DNA from: Lapillicoccus sp.
GTDB taxonomy: Bacteria > Actinomycetota > Actinomycetes > Actinomycetales > Dermatophilaceae
Direction: 5' to 3'
Length of the DNA stretch: 39,868 nucleotides
Assembly: GCF_025353065.1 (NCBI RefSeq)
Contig: NZ_JANXRJ010000226.1
Coordinates: forward strand, 1-39,868
Shown: positions 1 through 7,970 of the stretch, piece after piece
How positions within the stretch are numbered: position 1 is the first letter of the stretch
Layout of the letters: each line of letters opens with the position of its first letter
The notes under the pieces: model-generated
The model's database searches: none
Told to the model about the DNA's origin: nothing
What the model saw: the letters and a program-made list of their open reading frames with translations, nothing else
Position numbers and translations under genes: made by a program

Positions 1-72
1 CCGGTATGCCGCCGCGGCACCCCGGCATACTGGGTGTCCCACCGCGAGGGTGACCGACGAAGGGTGACGACG

Positions 73-879
73 ATGACGACGACCGCGATCTTCGGCGGGG
101 GCGTGATGGGCGAGACGCTGCTGTCGGGGCTGATCCGCTCCGGGCGCGCGGTGGCCGACCTCGTCATCACCGAGCGCCGGCCCGACCACGCCGCGGTGCT
201 GACGGGGAGGTACGGCGTCAAGGTCGTCGACAACGCCGAAGCCGCCTCTCTCGCCGACGTGCTCGTCCTCGTCGTCAAGCCGCAGGACATGGACGGGCTG
301 CTGGCCGAGATCCACGACCACGTCGCCCCGGGCGACCTCGTGGTGTCGCTCGCGGCCGGCATCACCACCGAGTTCCTCGAGTCGCGCCTGCCCGACGGCT
401 CGTCGGTCGTGCGGGTCATGCCCAACACGCCGGCCCTCGTCGACCAGGGGATGGCGGCGATCTCGCCGGGACAGCACTGCACCACCGAGCACCTCGACGC
501 GGCGCAGGCGCTGCTGGAGTCCTGCGGCAAGGTCGTCCACGTCCCCGAGAAGTACCAGGACGCGGTGACCGCGATCTCCGGCAGCGGACCGGCCTACATC
601 TTCTACGTCGTCGAGGCGATGGTCGAGGCCGGCGTCGTCCTCGGGCTCCCGCGGGCCACGTCCAACGAGCTCGTCGTCCAGACCCTCTTCGGCGCCGCGA
701 CGATGCTCAAGGAGACCGGCGAGCACCCCACCATCCTGCGCGAGCGGGTCTCCTCGCCCGGCGGCACGACCGTCGCGGCGCTGCGCCAGCTCGACGACCA
801 CAAGGTGCGTGCCGCGTTCATCACGGCGATCGAGGCGGCCGCGCAGCGCTCCTCGGAGCTCGCGTCGGGCCAGAACTGA
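73..879 (+). CDS. proC: Pyrroline-5-carboxylate reductase
   Basis: Catalyses the last step of proline synthesis in the cytosol, the NAD(P)H-dependent reduction of 1-pyrroline-5-carboxylate. The N-terminus carries the Rossmann motif GGGVMG (about residues 8-13). VMPNTPALV follows at about 116-124, and the family signature ISGSGPAYIF begins at about 168. At 268 residues it has the usual family length. I place the start at ATG 73 because GAAGGG ends 8 nt upstream and the next residues begin the nucleotide-binding strand. An upstream in-frame GTG at 34 would add 13 unsupported residues. The gene is followed after 8 nt by an acetyltransferase gene. Identification is from motifs and is secure. Confidence 0.95.
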   Translation: MTTTAIFGGGVMGETLLSGLIRSGRAVADLVITERRPDHAAVLTGRYGVKVVDNAEAASLADVLVLVVKPQDMDGLLAEIHDHVAPGDLVVSLAAGITTEFLESRLPDGSSVVRVMPNTPALVDQGMAAISPGQHCTTEHLDAAQALLESCGKVVHVPEKYQDAVTAISGSGPAYIFYVVEAMVEAGVVLGLPRATSNELVVQTLFGAATMLKETGEHPTILRERVSSPGGTTVAALRQLDDHKVRAAFITAIEAAAQRSSELASGQN

Positions 880-887
880 GCGGGCGG

Positions 888-1430
888 ATGACCGACCGCG
901 CGGGGGAGGTTGAGCTGCACGTGGTCTCACCGGACGAGTGGGAGACCCATCGCGCGCTGCGGCTCGAGATGCTGCTCGACTCCCCGGACGCCTTCTGGAC
1001 GACCCACGCCGAGGCGGCGGCGATGGACGAGGCCCAGTGGCGCGAGCGGATCGTCGGGACCTTCCACGTGATGGCCACGCTGGACGGGGAGCCGGTGGGA
1101 TCGGTGGGCCTGTGGCCCGGGAGAGAACCCGACCCCGACGAGACGAATCTCATTGCCATGTATGTCGCTCCGCGCGCCCGCGGTCAACGGGTCGGCGAGC
1201 GGCTCGTCACCGCGGTCCAGGACGCAGCCGTCCGCGAGGGCAGGCGTCGGATCCACCTCGAGGTCACGAGCTCCAACGCCCCCGCCATCCGGCTCTACGA
1301 GCGGATGGGGTTCGTCTTCACCGGAGCGAGCAGCCCGCACCCGCGCCGCGCCGAGCTCGAGGAACGGGCGATGGTGTGGACCGCTCTCGGCTACCGGAGC
1401 GGCGACGGCCGTGCGAAGGTAGCCCCATGA
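888..1430 (+). CDS. GNAT family N-acetyltransferase
   Basis: A 180-residue single-domain GNAT protein. The acetyl-CoA binding segment is visible as MYVAPRARGQRVGERLV, and the C-terminal SSNAPAIRLYERMGF is typical of the last strands of the fold. The family transfers acetyl groups from acetyl-CoA to amines; the substrate cannot be read from the sequence. The start ATG lies 8 nt after the proC stop, so co-transcription with proC is likely. The stop overlaps the next gene's start (ATGA at 1427-1430), and that gene encodes a related GNAT protein with a similar N-terminus (RLEMLLDSPDAF here, RLEALAESPDAF there). The pair therefore looks like a tandem duplication. Confidence 0.88.
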   Translation: MTDRAGEVELHVVSPDEWETHRALRLEMLLDSPDAFWTTHAEAAAMDEAQWRERIVGTFHVMATLDGEPVGSVGLWPGREPDPDETNLIAMYVAPRARGQRVGERLVTAVQDAAVREGRRRIHLEVTSSNAPAIRLYERMGFVFTGASSPHPRRAELEERAMVWTALGYRSGDGRAKVAP

Positions 1431-1969
1431 GCGACGTAGCCGTGCGCCCTCTGGGCGAGGACGACTGGCAGGACTTCCGGGGGATCAGGCTGGAGGCCCT
1501 CGCGGAGTCGCCCGACGCGTTCGCGTCGGGCTACGCCGAGGAGGAGGCCTACGACGAGGACTTCTGGCGGCTCCGCCTGCGCCGGTCGGCGCGCCTCGTC
1601 GCGGAGGCGCCGGACGGCCGGCTGCTCGGTCTCGTGAATGTCGGTCAGGCCCGCGGCGAGGAGGGGCCGGTGCCCGAGATCGCCGAGATCTTCGGCCTCT
1701 GGGTGCGTCCCGAGGCCCGGGGGACGGGTGTCGCGACCATGCTCGTCGAGGCCGGTGCCCGGCAGGCGCGCTCCGAGGGCAAGAGCCACATCGCCTACTG
1801 GGTCGGCACCGACAACGGCCGGGCGGTGGCCTTCGCCAGCGGGATGGGCTTCCGGCCCACCGACTACCGCCGGGCGATGCGCAGCCCGAGCGGCGAGGAG
1901 AGCGGGGAGCAGGAGATCGCGATGACCCTGCCGCTCGGCGCCGACCGCGGGGCAGGCTTCCGGCTCTGA
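1427..1969 (+). CDS. GNAT family N-acetyltransferase (second of tandem pair)
   Basis: A 180-residue GNAT protein. The cofactor-binding region reads FGLWVRPEARGTGVATMLVEAGA, followed by NGRAVAFASGMGF near the C-terminus. The start ATG at 1427 overlaps the preceding stop by four bases, implying translational coupling; the same frame stays open further upstream but there lies entirely inside the other GNAT gene. Sequence similarity to that upstream GNAT suggests paralogues from local duplication. Substrate unknown. Confidence 0.87.
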   Translation: MSDVAVRPLGEDDWQDFRGIRLEALAESPDAFASGYAEEEAYDEDFWRLRLRRSARLVAEAPDGRLLGLVNVGQARGEEGPVPEIAEIFGLWVRPEARGTGVATMLVEAGARQARSEGKSHIAYWVGTDNGRAVAFASGMGFRPTDYRRAMRSPSGEESGEQEIAMTLPLGADRGAGFRL

Positions 1970-2003
1970 CTGTTCGGCCCTGATTCTGCGGGCCCGGAGC
2001 CCG

Positions 2004-2009
2004 TATGGT
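2004..2009 (+). promoter_or_regulatory. Candidate -10 box (TATGGT) for a leaderless start at 2016
   Basis: TATGGT fits the actinobacterial TANNNT -10 pattern and ends 6 nt before the ATG at 2016. Transcription would then begin at or next to the start codon. No Shine-Dalgarno sequence is visible. No convincing -35 element is seen. Confidence 0.45.
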
Positions 2010-2015
2010 CTCCCC

Positions 2016-3659
2016 ATGCAGTCACAGGAACCGGCCCGGACCGCGGGTATGCCGCCCTCCCCGGCGGTCGCAGGGGTCCCGGATCGATACGGCGTGATGA
2101 TGCGGATCTGGAAGTCCACGCCCTTCGGATGGGCGCGCCGGGGAGCCCTGCGCGGGAGCGCGCTCGTGCTCACCGAGGTCTACGGGCTCTACAAGATCCA
2201 CCCGGCCGTGTGGCGGTGGACCGCGCGCAACTACCACCCGGCGATGGGGCGGTTCGCGCGTCTCCACGCGTGGATGACGTGCCAGTTCGCGGCCCTCGAC
2301 GTCCCGGCATACCAGGATCACCTGCGCAAGAACGGCTATCGCTTCCGGTGGTGGGACCTCACGTCCTATCCGCCGACGAGCAAGGAGTCCTACGTCACGG
2401 CCTACTCCGAGGAGGAGCGGTGCTGGGACGGCCGGCTCGAGCGCGTGGGCACCGTCGTCGACGAGTCGTCGGGCTCGTCCGGGGTCCCCTACAACTGGGT
2501 CCGGGGCAAGCGCGAGCTCGACACCATCCACCGCAACGTCGCCGGATTCACGACGCAGGTCTTCCCGCACCACCGGCTCTTCGTCATCAACGCCTACTCC
2601 CAGGGGGCGTGGGCGACCGGCACCAACACCGGCATCGCGATGGCGAAGATCGCGATGGTGAAGAACACCGGCCCCGACCTCGACAAGATCGTCGACACCC
2701 TCACGCACTTCGGGACGCGCTACGACTACCTCGTCACGGCCTACCCGCCGTTCCTCAAGGACCTGCGCGACCGGCTCGACGAGAACGGTTTCGACTGGGA
2801 CGCCCACAAGATGTACGCGATGGTCGGCGGCGAAGGGATGACCGAGGCGCTGCGCGACTACTGCGAGGAGCGTTTCGTCTCAGTGCTGTCCGGCTACGGC
2901 GCCTCCGACCTCACCATCGGCATCGGTGCGGAGAGCCGGCTGACGGTCTGGCTGCGCGACCAGATCGTCGCCGACCCGGAGCTGCGGGCCGCGGTGATCG
3001 GGGCCGACGAGTCCCGGATCCCGATGATCTTCCAGTACAACCCGCTCGAGACCTACCTCGAGACCAACGAGGACGACGAGCTGCTCTGCACGCTGAACTC
3101 GACGGCGATCCTCAGCCCCAAGCTGCGCTACAACATCGGCGACGAGGCGATGCTGCTGACCTTCCCCCAGGTCGAGCGGCTCGTCGCGCAGTTCCCCGAG
3201 CACGTCGCGGGGATGCAGCGCGCGCAGGCCGTCCACCGGATGCGACTGCCGCTGCTCGTCCTCTTCGGCCGCAAGGACTCGACGGTGAGCTTCATGGGCG
3301 CCAACATCTATCCGCAGGACGTCGAGTACGGCCTCTACCTCGGCAACCCGCTCGCCGGTCAGCTCGAGGGCTTCATGCTCACCCTCGAGGAGACGGCCCA
3401 GCTCGACGCCCGCCCGGTGGTGAACCTCCAGCTGCGACAGGGGGTCCAGCTCGACGAAGCGGCGCGCGAGCAGCTAACGACCACCTGCCAGAAGGGGGTC
3501 GTCACCCACTTGCTCGACGTCAGCCGCGACTTCCGCCAGTCGGTCGAGGAGGACGCGAGCTCCACCCAGATCACGATGAGGGTCCACGGCTTCAGGACCG
3601 GTCCCTTCGTCGGCGGTGGCAGCAAGATCAAGAAGGTCTACCTGAGGAAGGGCGCCTGA
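2016..3659 (+). CDS. PaaK/CapK-like adenylate-forming enzyme
   Basis: A 547-residue protein resembling the phenylacetate-CoA ligase / coenzyme F390 synthetase (CapK) branch of the adenylate-forming superfamily. A Ser/Gly-rich nucleotide-binding loop reads DESSGSSGVPYNW, the adenine-pocket-like motif reads GYGASDLTIGIG, and NIGDEAMLL lies before the C-terminal subdomain. Family members activate a carboxylate as acyl-AMP, usually for transfer to CoA; the substrate here is unknown. It heads a tightly coupled four-gene set (2016-6266). A -10-like TATGGT lies 6 nt before ATG 2016, suggesting a leaderless transcript; a second possible start is the ATG at 2097. Fold assignment is good, reaction only inferred. 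Confidence 0.75.
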   Translation: MQSQEPARTAGMPPSPAVAGVPDRYGVMMRIWKSTPFGWARRGALRGSALVLTEVYGLYKIHPAVWRWTARNYHPAMGRFARLHAWMTCQFAALDVPAYQDHLRKNGYRFRWWDLTSYPPTSKESYVTAYSEEERCWDGRLERVGTVVDESSGSSGVPYNWVRGKRELDTIHRNVAGFTTQVFPHHRLFVINAYSQGAWATGTNTGIAMAKIAMVKNTGPDLDKIVDTLTHFGTRYDYLVTAYPPFLKDLRDRLDENGFDWDAHKMYAMVGGEGMTEALRDYCEERFVSVLSGYGASDLTIGIGAESRLTVWLRDQIVADPELRAAVIGADESRIPMIFQYNPLETYLETNEDDELLCTLNSTAILSPKLRYNIGDEAMLLTFPQVERLVAQFPEHVAGMQRAQAVHRMRLPLLVLFGRKDSTVSFMGANIYPQDVEYGLYLGNPLAGQLEGFMLTLEETAQLDARPVVNLQLRQGVQLDEAAREQLTTTCQKGVVTHLLDVSRDFRQSVEEDASSTQITMRVHGFRTGPFVGGGSKIKKVYLRKGA

Positions 3660-4120
3660 TGCGCACCACCGACTTCTCTCGGGCCCCGCGTCGCGCCCAG
3701 GCCACCGCGATGTTCATCGGCTCGACCCGCTACAACGGGCCGCGCGACTGGTGGACCCTCTCGCGCACCTGGAAGCCGTTCGTGCGCCGGATGACGGCGC
3801 TGCCCGGCTACTGCTGGCACCACGTCTACTGGGAGCCGCCCTTCACCCTGGGCACCATGGCCTACTTCGACACGATGGACCAGCTCCTCGCTGTCGCAAG
3901 GCTGCCCGAGCACCGGAAGCTGATGCGCTGGGTCGCCGACGGGACGTCGGAGCACGCCACCGCCGGCTTCATCCGGCTCTACTCCGTCGACGAGCGCGGC
4001 TACACCAACGGCATCTGGCGAGCCGAGGACCAGAGCATGTCGCACATCGAGGACTACACGCGGCTGCCGGGCGACCAAGGCCCCCGGCCGGTGGACGACG
4101 CCTCGAGCGAGATCGCCTGA
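3659..4120 (+). CDS. Uncharacterised small protein, possible dimeric alpha/beta-barrel fold
   Basis: A 153-residue soluble protein whose ATG overlaps the stop of the adenylate-forming gene (TGATG at 3657-3661). I do not recognise the family with confidence. The middle has many aromatic residues (GYCWHHVYWEPPF) followed by LGTMAYFDTMDQLLAVARLPEHRKLM. That strand plus 'sequence-register' helix recalls the dimeric alpha/beta barrel (antibiotic-biosynthesis monooxygenase-like or DUF3291-like) fold. This is a weak resemblance. The strict coupling to both neighbours suggests a role in the same unknown pathway as the ligase and nitroreductase. Confidence 0.6.
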   Translation: MRTTDFSRAPRRAQATAMFIGSTRYNGPRDWWTLSRTWKPFVRRMTALPGYCWHHVYWEPPFTLGTMAYFDTMDQLLAVARLPEHRKLMRWVADGTSEHATAGFIRLYSVDERGYTNGIWRAEDQSMSHIEDYTRLPGDQGPRPVDDASSEIA

Positions 4121-5247
4121 CGGACGAGCGCACCACGACCACCGAGCAGGTAACGAGCGACGAGCAGCTCGCCGAGTTCATCGCGCTCCCGGCGCGGCTC
4201 CACGGCCGTGGGCGCTACGTCCCGACCCTGGAGCCGACGATCAGGGGGTGGTATGCCGGTGAGCACGCCCAGGCGGCATACGGACCCGTGCGTCTCCATC
4301 TCGTCCGCAACCCGCTCGGCGAGGTCGTCGGGCGGACCCTGCTGCACCACAACCCTGCGTTCGACGACAGGCTCGGCGCCGACGTGCAGCTCTTCGGGCT
4401 GACCGAGTTCGCCGACGCGAGCGTCCTCGCCCGGCTCGTCGGCGAGATCGAGACGCAGGCCCGGTCGGCCGGACGCGACGCGCTCCTCGGACCGGTCGGC
4501 CTGCTGCCCAACCAGACCGGCGGGGTGATCACGTCGGGGTTCGACGAGCGGGGGTTCGTCGACTCGCCGTGGAACCCGCCGACCTATCCCGCTGCCTACG
4601 CGTCACTCGGCTTCTCCCCGGTCTTCGAGGGACAGACCTGGATCTGCGACGACATCGGGGAGCTCGACCCCGACCTGACGTTCAGGTTCGACGAAGAGCG
4701 TTGGGACGCCGAAGGGCTCGAGGTCCACCATGCCAGCCGGTTCCGACTCGCGAAGCAGCTGCCGGTCCTGCGCGGGATGCTCAACGCCGCCTTCGCCCAG
4801 CTCGACTACTACACCCAGATCAGCGCGGCCGAGCTGGCCGACGCGACCGACGGCCTCGACTTCCTCCTCGACGAGGCCCTGGTCCTCTGGCTGACCCGCC
4901 GCGACGAACCGGTCGCCTTCGTCCTCGTCGTCCCTGACATCTCGGAGTTCGTGATGGCCCGGGACGGCCGGCTCGGAATGCGCGACCAGCTCGCGCTGCT
5001 GGCCACCCGGGGGCGCTACCGCCGCGACGCGATCCTCATCATCAAGGGCACCGTCCCGCACGCCCAGGGGCAGGGCTATCTCACCGCGCTCTCGCGCGAG
5101 CTGCTCCGGGGGCTACGGGTCGGCGGCTACCGCACGCTGCGCTCGACGTTCGTCGGGACCGACAACCCGGCATCGGCGGCGCAGTACGTGCGGATGGGTG
5201 GCCGGCCGTTGCACGGCACGACGTTCTATCGACGGGATCTGACGTGA
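4117..5247 (+). CDS. GNAT-like acetyltransferase domain protein, probable CTG start
   Basis: About 376 residues. The C-terminal part shows a GNAT-like cofactor pocket (PHAQGQGYLTALSREL) followed by FVGTDNPASAAQYVRMGGRP. The N-terminal half (LARLVGEIETQARSAG, GPVGLLPNQTGG) looks like a degenerate first GNAT-like domain. There is no ATG, GTG or TTG in frame near the upstream stop. The best start is CTG 4117, whose last two bases are the first two of the preceding TGA (CTGA junction, analogous to ATGA). The next gene's GTG overlaps this stop. An alternative is a longer frame open back to ATG 3751, but that would overlap most of the previous gene. Confidence 0.72.
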   Translation: MTDERTTTTEQVTSDEQLAEFIALPARLHGRGRYVPTLEPTIRGWYAGEHAQAAYGPVRLHLVRNPLGEVVGRTLLHHNPAFDDRLGADVQLFGLTEFADASVLARLVGEIETQARSAGRDALLGPVGLLPNQTGGVITSGFDERGFVDSPWNPPTYPAAYASLGFSPVFEGQTWICDDIGELDPDLTFRFDEERWDAEGLEVHHASRFRLAKQLPVLRGMLNAAFAQLDYYTQISAAELADATDGLDFLLDEALVLWLTRRDEPVAFVLVVPDISEFVMARDGRLGMRDQLALLATRGRYRRDAILIIKGTVPHAQGQGYLTALSRELLRGLRVGGYRTLRSTFVGTDNPASAAQYVRMGGRPLHGTTFYRRDLT

Positions 5248-6266
5248 GCGACTGGGGGACAAGGGTGCTCGCCCTCGAGCCGGCGTTCCGGCGGGCGCCG
5301 TCGGCGCACAACACCCAGCCGTGGACCCTGCGTGCCGAAGCCGACGCCGGTGCCGAGGGCGACGCGCTCGTCCTCGGCTGGGACCCGACGCGTGAGCTGC
5401 ACGTCGGCGACCCGACCCGCCGCGACCTGTGGCTGTCGCTGGGTGCCTTCGCCGAGTCGGTCGTCATCGCGGCCGCCTCGGACGAGGTCGGGGTCGGCGT
5501 GGAGTGGGACGTCTCGACCCGCCGGTCCATCGCCGGCCGACTCGTCGAGCAGCCGCTCTTGACACGCCACTTCACGTCCGAGGACCTTGCTGAGCGGCAC
5601 TCCGCCCGAGGCCCGTATGCCGCGCCGTGGGCGACGATCGCGGACGTGGACGCCATGGCTGCCGCCGCGGGTCTGGCGGGGACCGGTGCGTCGCTGACGG
5701 TCGTGCCGGGCGCCGTCGTCGACGACCTGCTCCCGGTCGCCGACCGCTGGAGCTACGAGCCGCCAGCGCTCGTCGACGAGCTCCGCCACTGGCTCCGGCT
5801 CGATCACGGGGACCCGCGCTATCGCGAGGACGGGCTGTCAGACGTCGCGCTAGCGCTCTCCCCGGCGCAGGCGGGTGCGCTGCGCGTCGCCCTGTCGCCC
5901 CGGGTCTGGCCGCTCCTGCGCCGCGCGGGCGGCCCCTCCGTCCTCGGCGCCGCCTCGAAGATCGACGGCCGGGGGACCGTCGTCGCGTTCCACGCGCCGG
6001 TCGAGCTGGCCGCTCGGCCCGAGGACGTCGCCGACCTCGGCCGGGCACTGCTGCGGGTCTGGCTGGCCGCGGGGGCTCGGGGGCTTCGCACCCATCCGGT
6101 CAGCGTCCTGGTGGACGCGCCCGCGACGGCCGGTCCGTTCGCCGTGGCCGTCGATCGCGCGGCGGGACAGGAGCCGGGCTCATCGCGGGTGCTCTCGGTC
6201 TTCCGGATCGGCCGGCCTGTGGACGAGCCGATCACGTCGGCCCGGCGGACGGTTCCGGTGGGCTGA
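5244..6266 (+). CDS. Acg-like nitroreductase family protein
   Basis: A 340-residue protein with the N-terminal signature RRAPSAHNTQPWTL (about residues 15-28), typical of the Acg/nitroreductase-like flavin fold. GDPTRRDLWLSLGAF follows, and a C-terminal half resembles a second nitroreductase-like lobe (LLRVWLAAGARGLRTHPVSVLVD). Family members bind FMN; some, such as mycobacterial Acg, are thought to lack nitroreductase activity. The GTG start overlaps the preceding stop (GTGA). It is the last gene of the cassette and is followed by palindromic repeats and a terminator-like hairpin. The substrate is unknown. Confidence 0.78.
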   Translation: MSDWGTRVLALEPAFRRAPSAHNTQPWTLRAEADAGAEGDALVLGWDPTRELHVGDPTRRDLWLSLGAFAESVVIAAASDEVGVGVEWDVSTRRSIAGRLVEQPLLTRHFTSEDLAERHSARGPYAAPWATIADVDAMAAAAGLAGTGASLTVVPGAVVDDLLPVADRWSYEPPALVDELRHWLRLDHGDPRYREDGLSDVALALSPAQAGALRVALSPRVWPLLRRAGGPSVLGAASKIDGRGTVVAFHAPVELAARPEDVADLGRALLRVWLAAGARGLRTHPVSVLVDAPATAGPFAVAVDRAAGQEPGSSRVLSVFRIGRPVDEPITSARRTVPVG

Positions 6267-6275
6267 GCGGGCCGT

Positions 6276-6344
6276 GTCGCTCCGCCAAAGGGCACCTTTG
6301 GCGTCGGCTCGCGTCGCTCCGCCAAAGGGCACCTTTGGCGTCGG
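6276..6344. repeat. Two direct copies of a palindrome-bearing 32-bp unit
   Basis: Two identical 32-bp units lie at 6276-6307 and 6313-6344. Each contains a perfect palindrome with 9-bp arms CGCCAAAGG/CCTTTGGCG and a 3-nt loop (6283-6303 and 6320-6340). A degenerate third relative (AGGGCACCCTTGGCG) lies at about 6436-6450. The units lie between convergent genes and resemble REP-like elements. No coding capacity is seen here. Confidence 0.75.
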
Positions 6345-6367
6345 TATGCCGCGCCGTTTGGCGAGAG

Positions 6368-6412
6368 GTCAGCTCCGGTCGGTCTGAGGGTCCCAGATCG
6401 ACCGGACCTGAC
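6368..6412. terminator. Hairpin between convergent genes, probable bidirectional terminator
   Basis: The arms at 6368-6388 and 6392-6412 match at 18 of 21 positions around a 3-nt loop. The hairpin lies between the convergent nitroreductase (plus) and GH15-like (minus) genes. There is no clear T-tract, as is common in high-GC actinobacteria. A repeat-element role, like the adjacent palindromes, is the alternative. Confidence 0.55.
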
Positions 6413-6474
6413 CACTCGGTTTTCCCTGTCGCGAGAGGGCACCCTTGGCGCGGCCAGGTCCCGAGCGGCCCGCC

Positions 6475-7809
6475 TCAGCCGTCCTCGTGCTCCAACCGCG
6501 CCAGCGTCAGCAGCACGAGCGAGGCGGTCCAGCCGAGCGGGGCCACCGCCGCAGGGCGCCCGTCGTGGAGGACCTTCTCCGGCAGCGAGCCCGCCGCGGT
6601 GCGATGCTCGGCCAGCCACCCGAGCATCCGCCGCGCGTCGGCGGGACGGCCCGACCCGGCATACGCCAGGGCGACGAGCGCCGTCTCGGGGGTCCAGCTC
6701 GTGCCGTCGTCCTTCCAGGAGGCGCCCGGCGCCACACCGCCTGCCGGCCGACGCATGCGGATCTCGCTCCCGGGGAGGGCCCGCGCGACGGCCGCGGTCG
6801 TAGCCGGGACGTCCGGCCCGTAGGGCGGCCCGACGAAGGCGATCGCCGCGTCGGGGTCGTCGGCGCCGAGGTGCCGGGGGAAGCCCTGCGCGCCGAACCG
6901 CTCCATCATCAACTCCGTCGACGCGGCCGCCGCGTCAGCCGACTGCCGCCGCCGGTCGACCTCACCGAGCCGCTCGTAAAGCGTTGCTGCGCAATGAAGT
7001 CCGGCCGCCAACGGGGCGACGGTGCCGAGCGTCACCGCGGTCTCGGCAACCTCCCAGTAATCCGGGGAGGCCGGCGGCAGGGCATGGCCGTCGCGGGTGG
7101 ACGAGAGCGCGAGGTCGGTGGCCCTGTCGATCATCGGCCGCAGCTCGCGGAGCAGGGCCGCAGCCCGGTCGGGGGGCAGCGCGTCGGTCACCCTCGCCGT
7201 CGCCCACAGCGCCCACCCGACGCCGTCGAGCTGCCCCGCCCGGTGGTCTGGTGGCCCGGAGCCGTCTGGGAGGTAGCGCGCCTCGAACGAGCCGTTGGCG
7301 GCCTGAACCCGGGCGAGGAAGCGCAGGCTCGGGAGCGCCTCGTCCACGTGCCCTGTGGCGGCCAGCGCCGCCGCGACGTGGGCGCAGTCGCGCGGCCAGA
7401 CGTAGCGCCAGGCCGGTGCCCAGCCCGCGACGGGTAGGCCGGAGGGGAGGGTCAGTGCCCGGAGGTCGAGCAGGGCGCCCCGGGCCAGGTCACCGGTCGT
7501 GCCAGCCGTATGCGTCCACGCCGATCCCGAGTCGAGCCAATGCTGCTCGTCGACGGCGAGAGCCGCGGCGCCGGGAGCGCGACGCAGCACGCGAGTGCCG
7601 GGAAGGACGGTTGCCGCGTCCCCCGGCGCCACCGCGACCGCAGACCCCGTCGACTCGACCGCCACCGTCTCCGAGAGGAGCGGGACCTCCGCGTGCCGTG
7701 ACCGCCAGAGCATCGTGCCGCCGACGGTGCTCCCGAGGGCCAGGGCACCGACCCCGCCGAGGACCAGCGTCCTACGGCTCGGGTGGGAGGACGCGCGACC
7801 CACGTCCAT
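6475..7809 (-). CDS. Exported GH15-like (six-hairpin) glycosidase-fold protein
   Basis: About 444 residues. Near the N-terminus SRRTLVLGG precedes a hydrophobic stretch (VGALALGSTVGGTML), which resembles a Tat signal or uncleaved anchor. The body has glucoamylase-type landmarks: YVWPRDCAHVAAALAATGH, QLDGVGWALWA, WKDDGTSWTPETALVALAYA and a C-terminal GSLPEKV...PLGWTASLVLL. These are typical of the alpha/alpha six-hairpin fold of GH15 and related enzymes. The catalytic acid and base cannot be assigned with certainty, so activity on alpha-glucans is inferred. I chose ATG 7809 because GAGGGGA lies 6 nt upstream; an in-frame start 26 residues further out lacks such a site. Divergent from acuC. Confidence 0.75.
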   Translation of the reverse strand: MDVGRASSHPSRRTLVLGGVGALALGSTVGGTMLWRSRHAEVPLLSETVAVESTGSAVAVAPGDAATVLPGTRVLRRAPGAAALAVDEQHWLDSGSAWTHTAGTTGDLARGALLDLRALTLPSGLPVAGWAPAWRYVWPRDCAHVAAALAATGHVDEALPSLRFLARVQAANGSFEARYLPDGSGPPDHRAGQLDGVGWALWATARVTDALPPDRAAALLRELRPMIDRATDLALSSTRDGHALPPASPDYWEVAETAVTLGTVAPLAAGLHCAATLYERLGEVDRRRQSADAAAASTELMMERFGAQGFPRHLGADDPDAAIAFVGPPYGPDVPATTAAVARALPGSEIRMRRPAGGVAPGASWKDDGTSWTPETALVALAYAGSGRPADARRMLGWLAEHRTAAGSLPEKVLHDGRPAAVAPLGWTASLVLLTLARLEHEDG

Positions 7810-7957
7810 CGCCACTCCCCTCGTCCGCCGGTCGGCAGCCCGCCGTCGCCGTTGCCGCCAGCGTGACACGGTCGGGGCCGGCGGCACACCTGGGTCCTCG
7901 CCCCGTGCGCCGGTGCGGTAGTTGTCGCGTAGTCCTTCGCGCGGGCCATCGGGGAGG

Positions 7958-7963
7958 TAGCGT
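7958..7963 (+). promoter_or_regulatory. Candidate -10 box (TAGCGT) for a leaderless start at 7971
   Basis: TAGCGT fits TANNNT and ends 7 nt before ATG 7971. A GGGGAGG at 7951-7957 could instead be a Shine-Dalgarno sequence, but at 13 nt from the ATG it is rather far away. I therefore consider leaderless transcription plausible rather than proven. Confidence 0.4.
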
Positions 7964-7970
7964 CACCACC

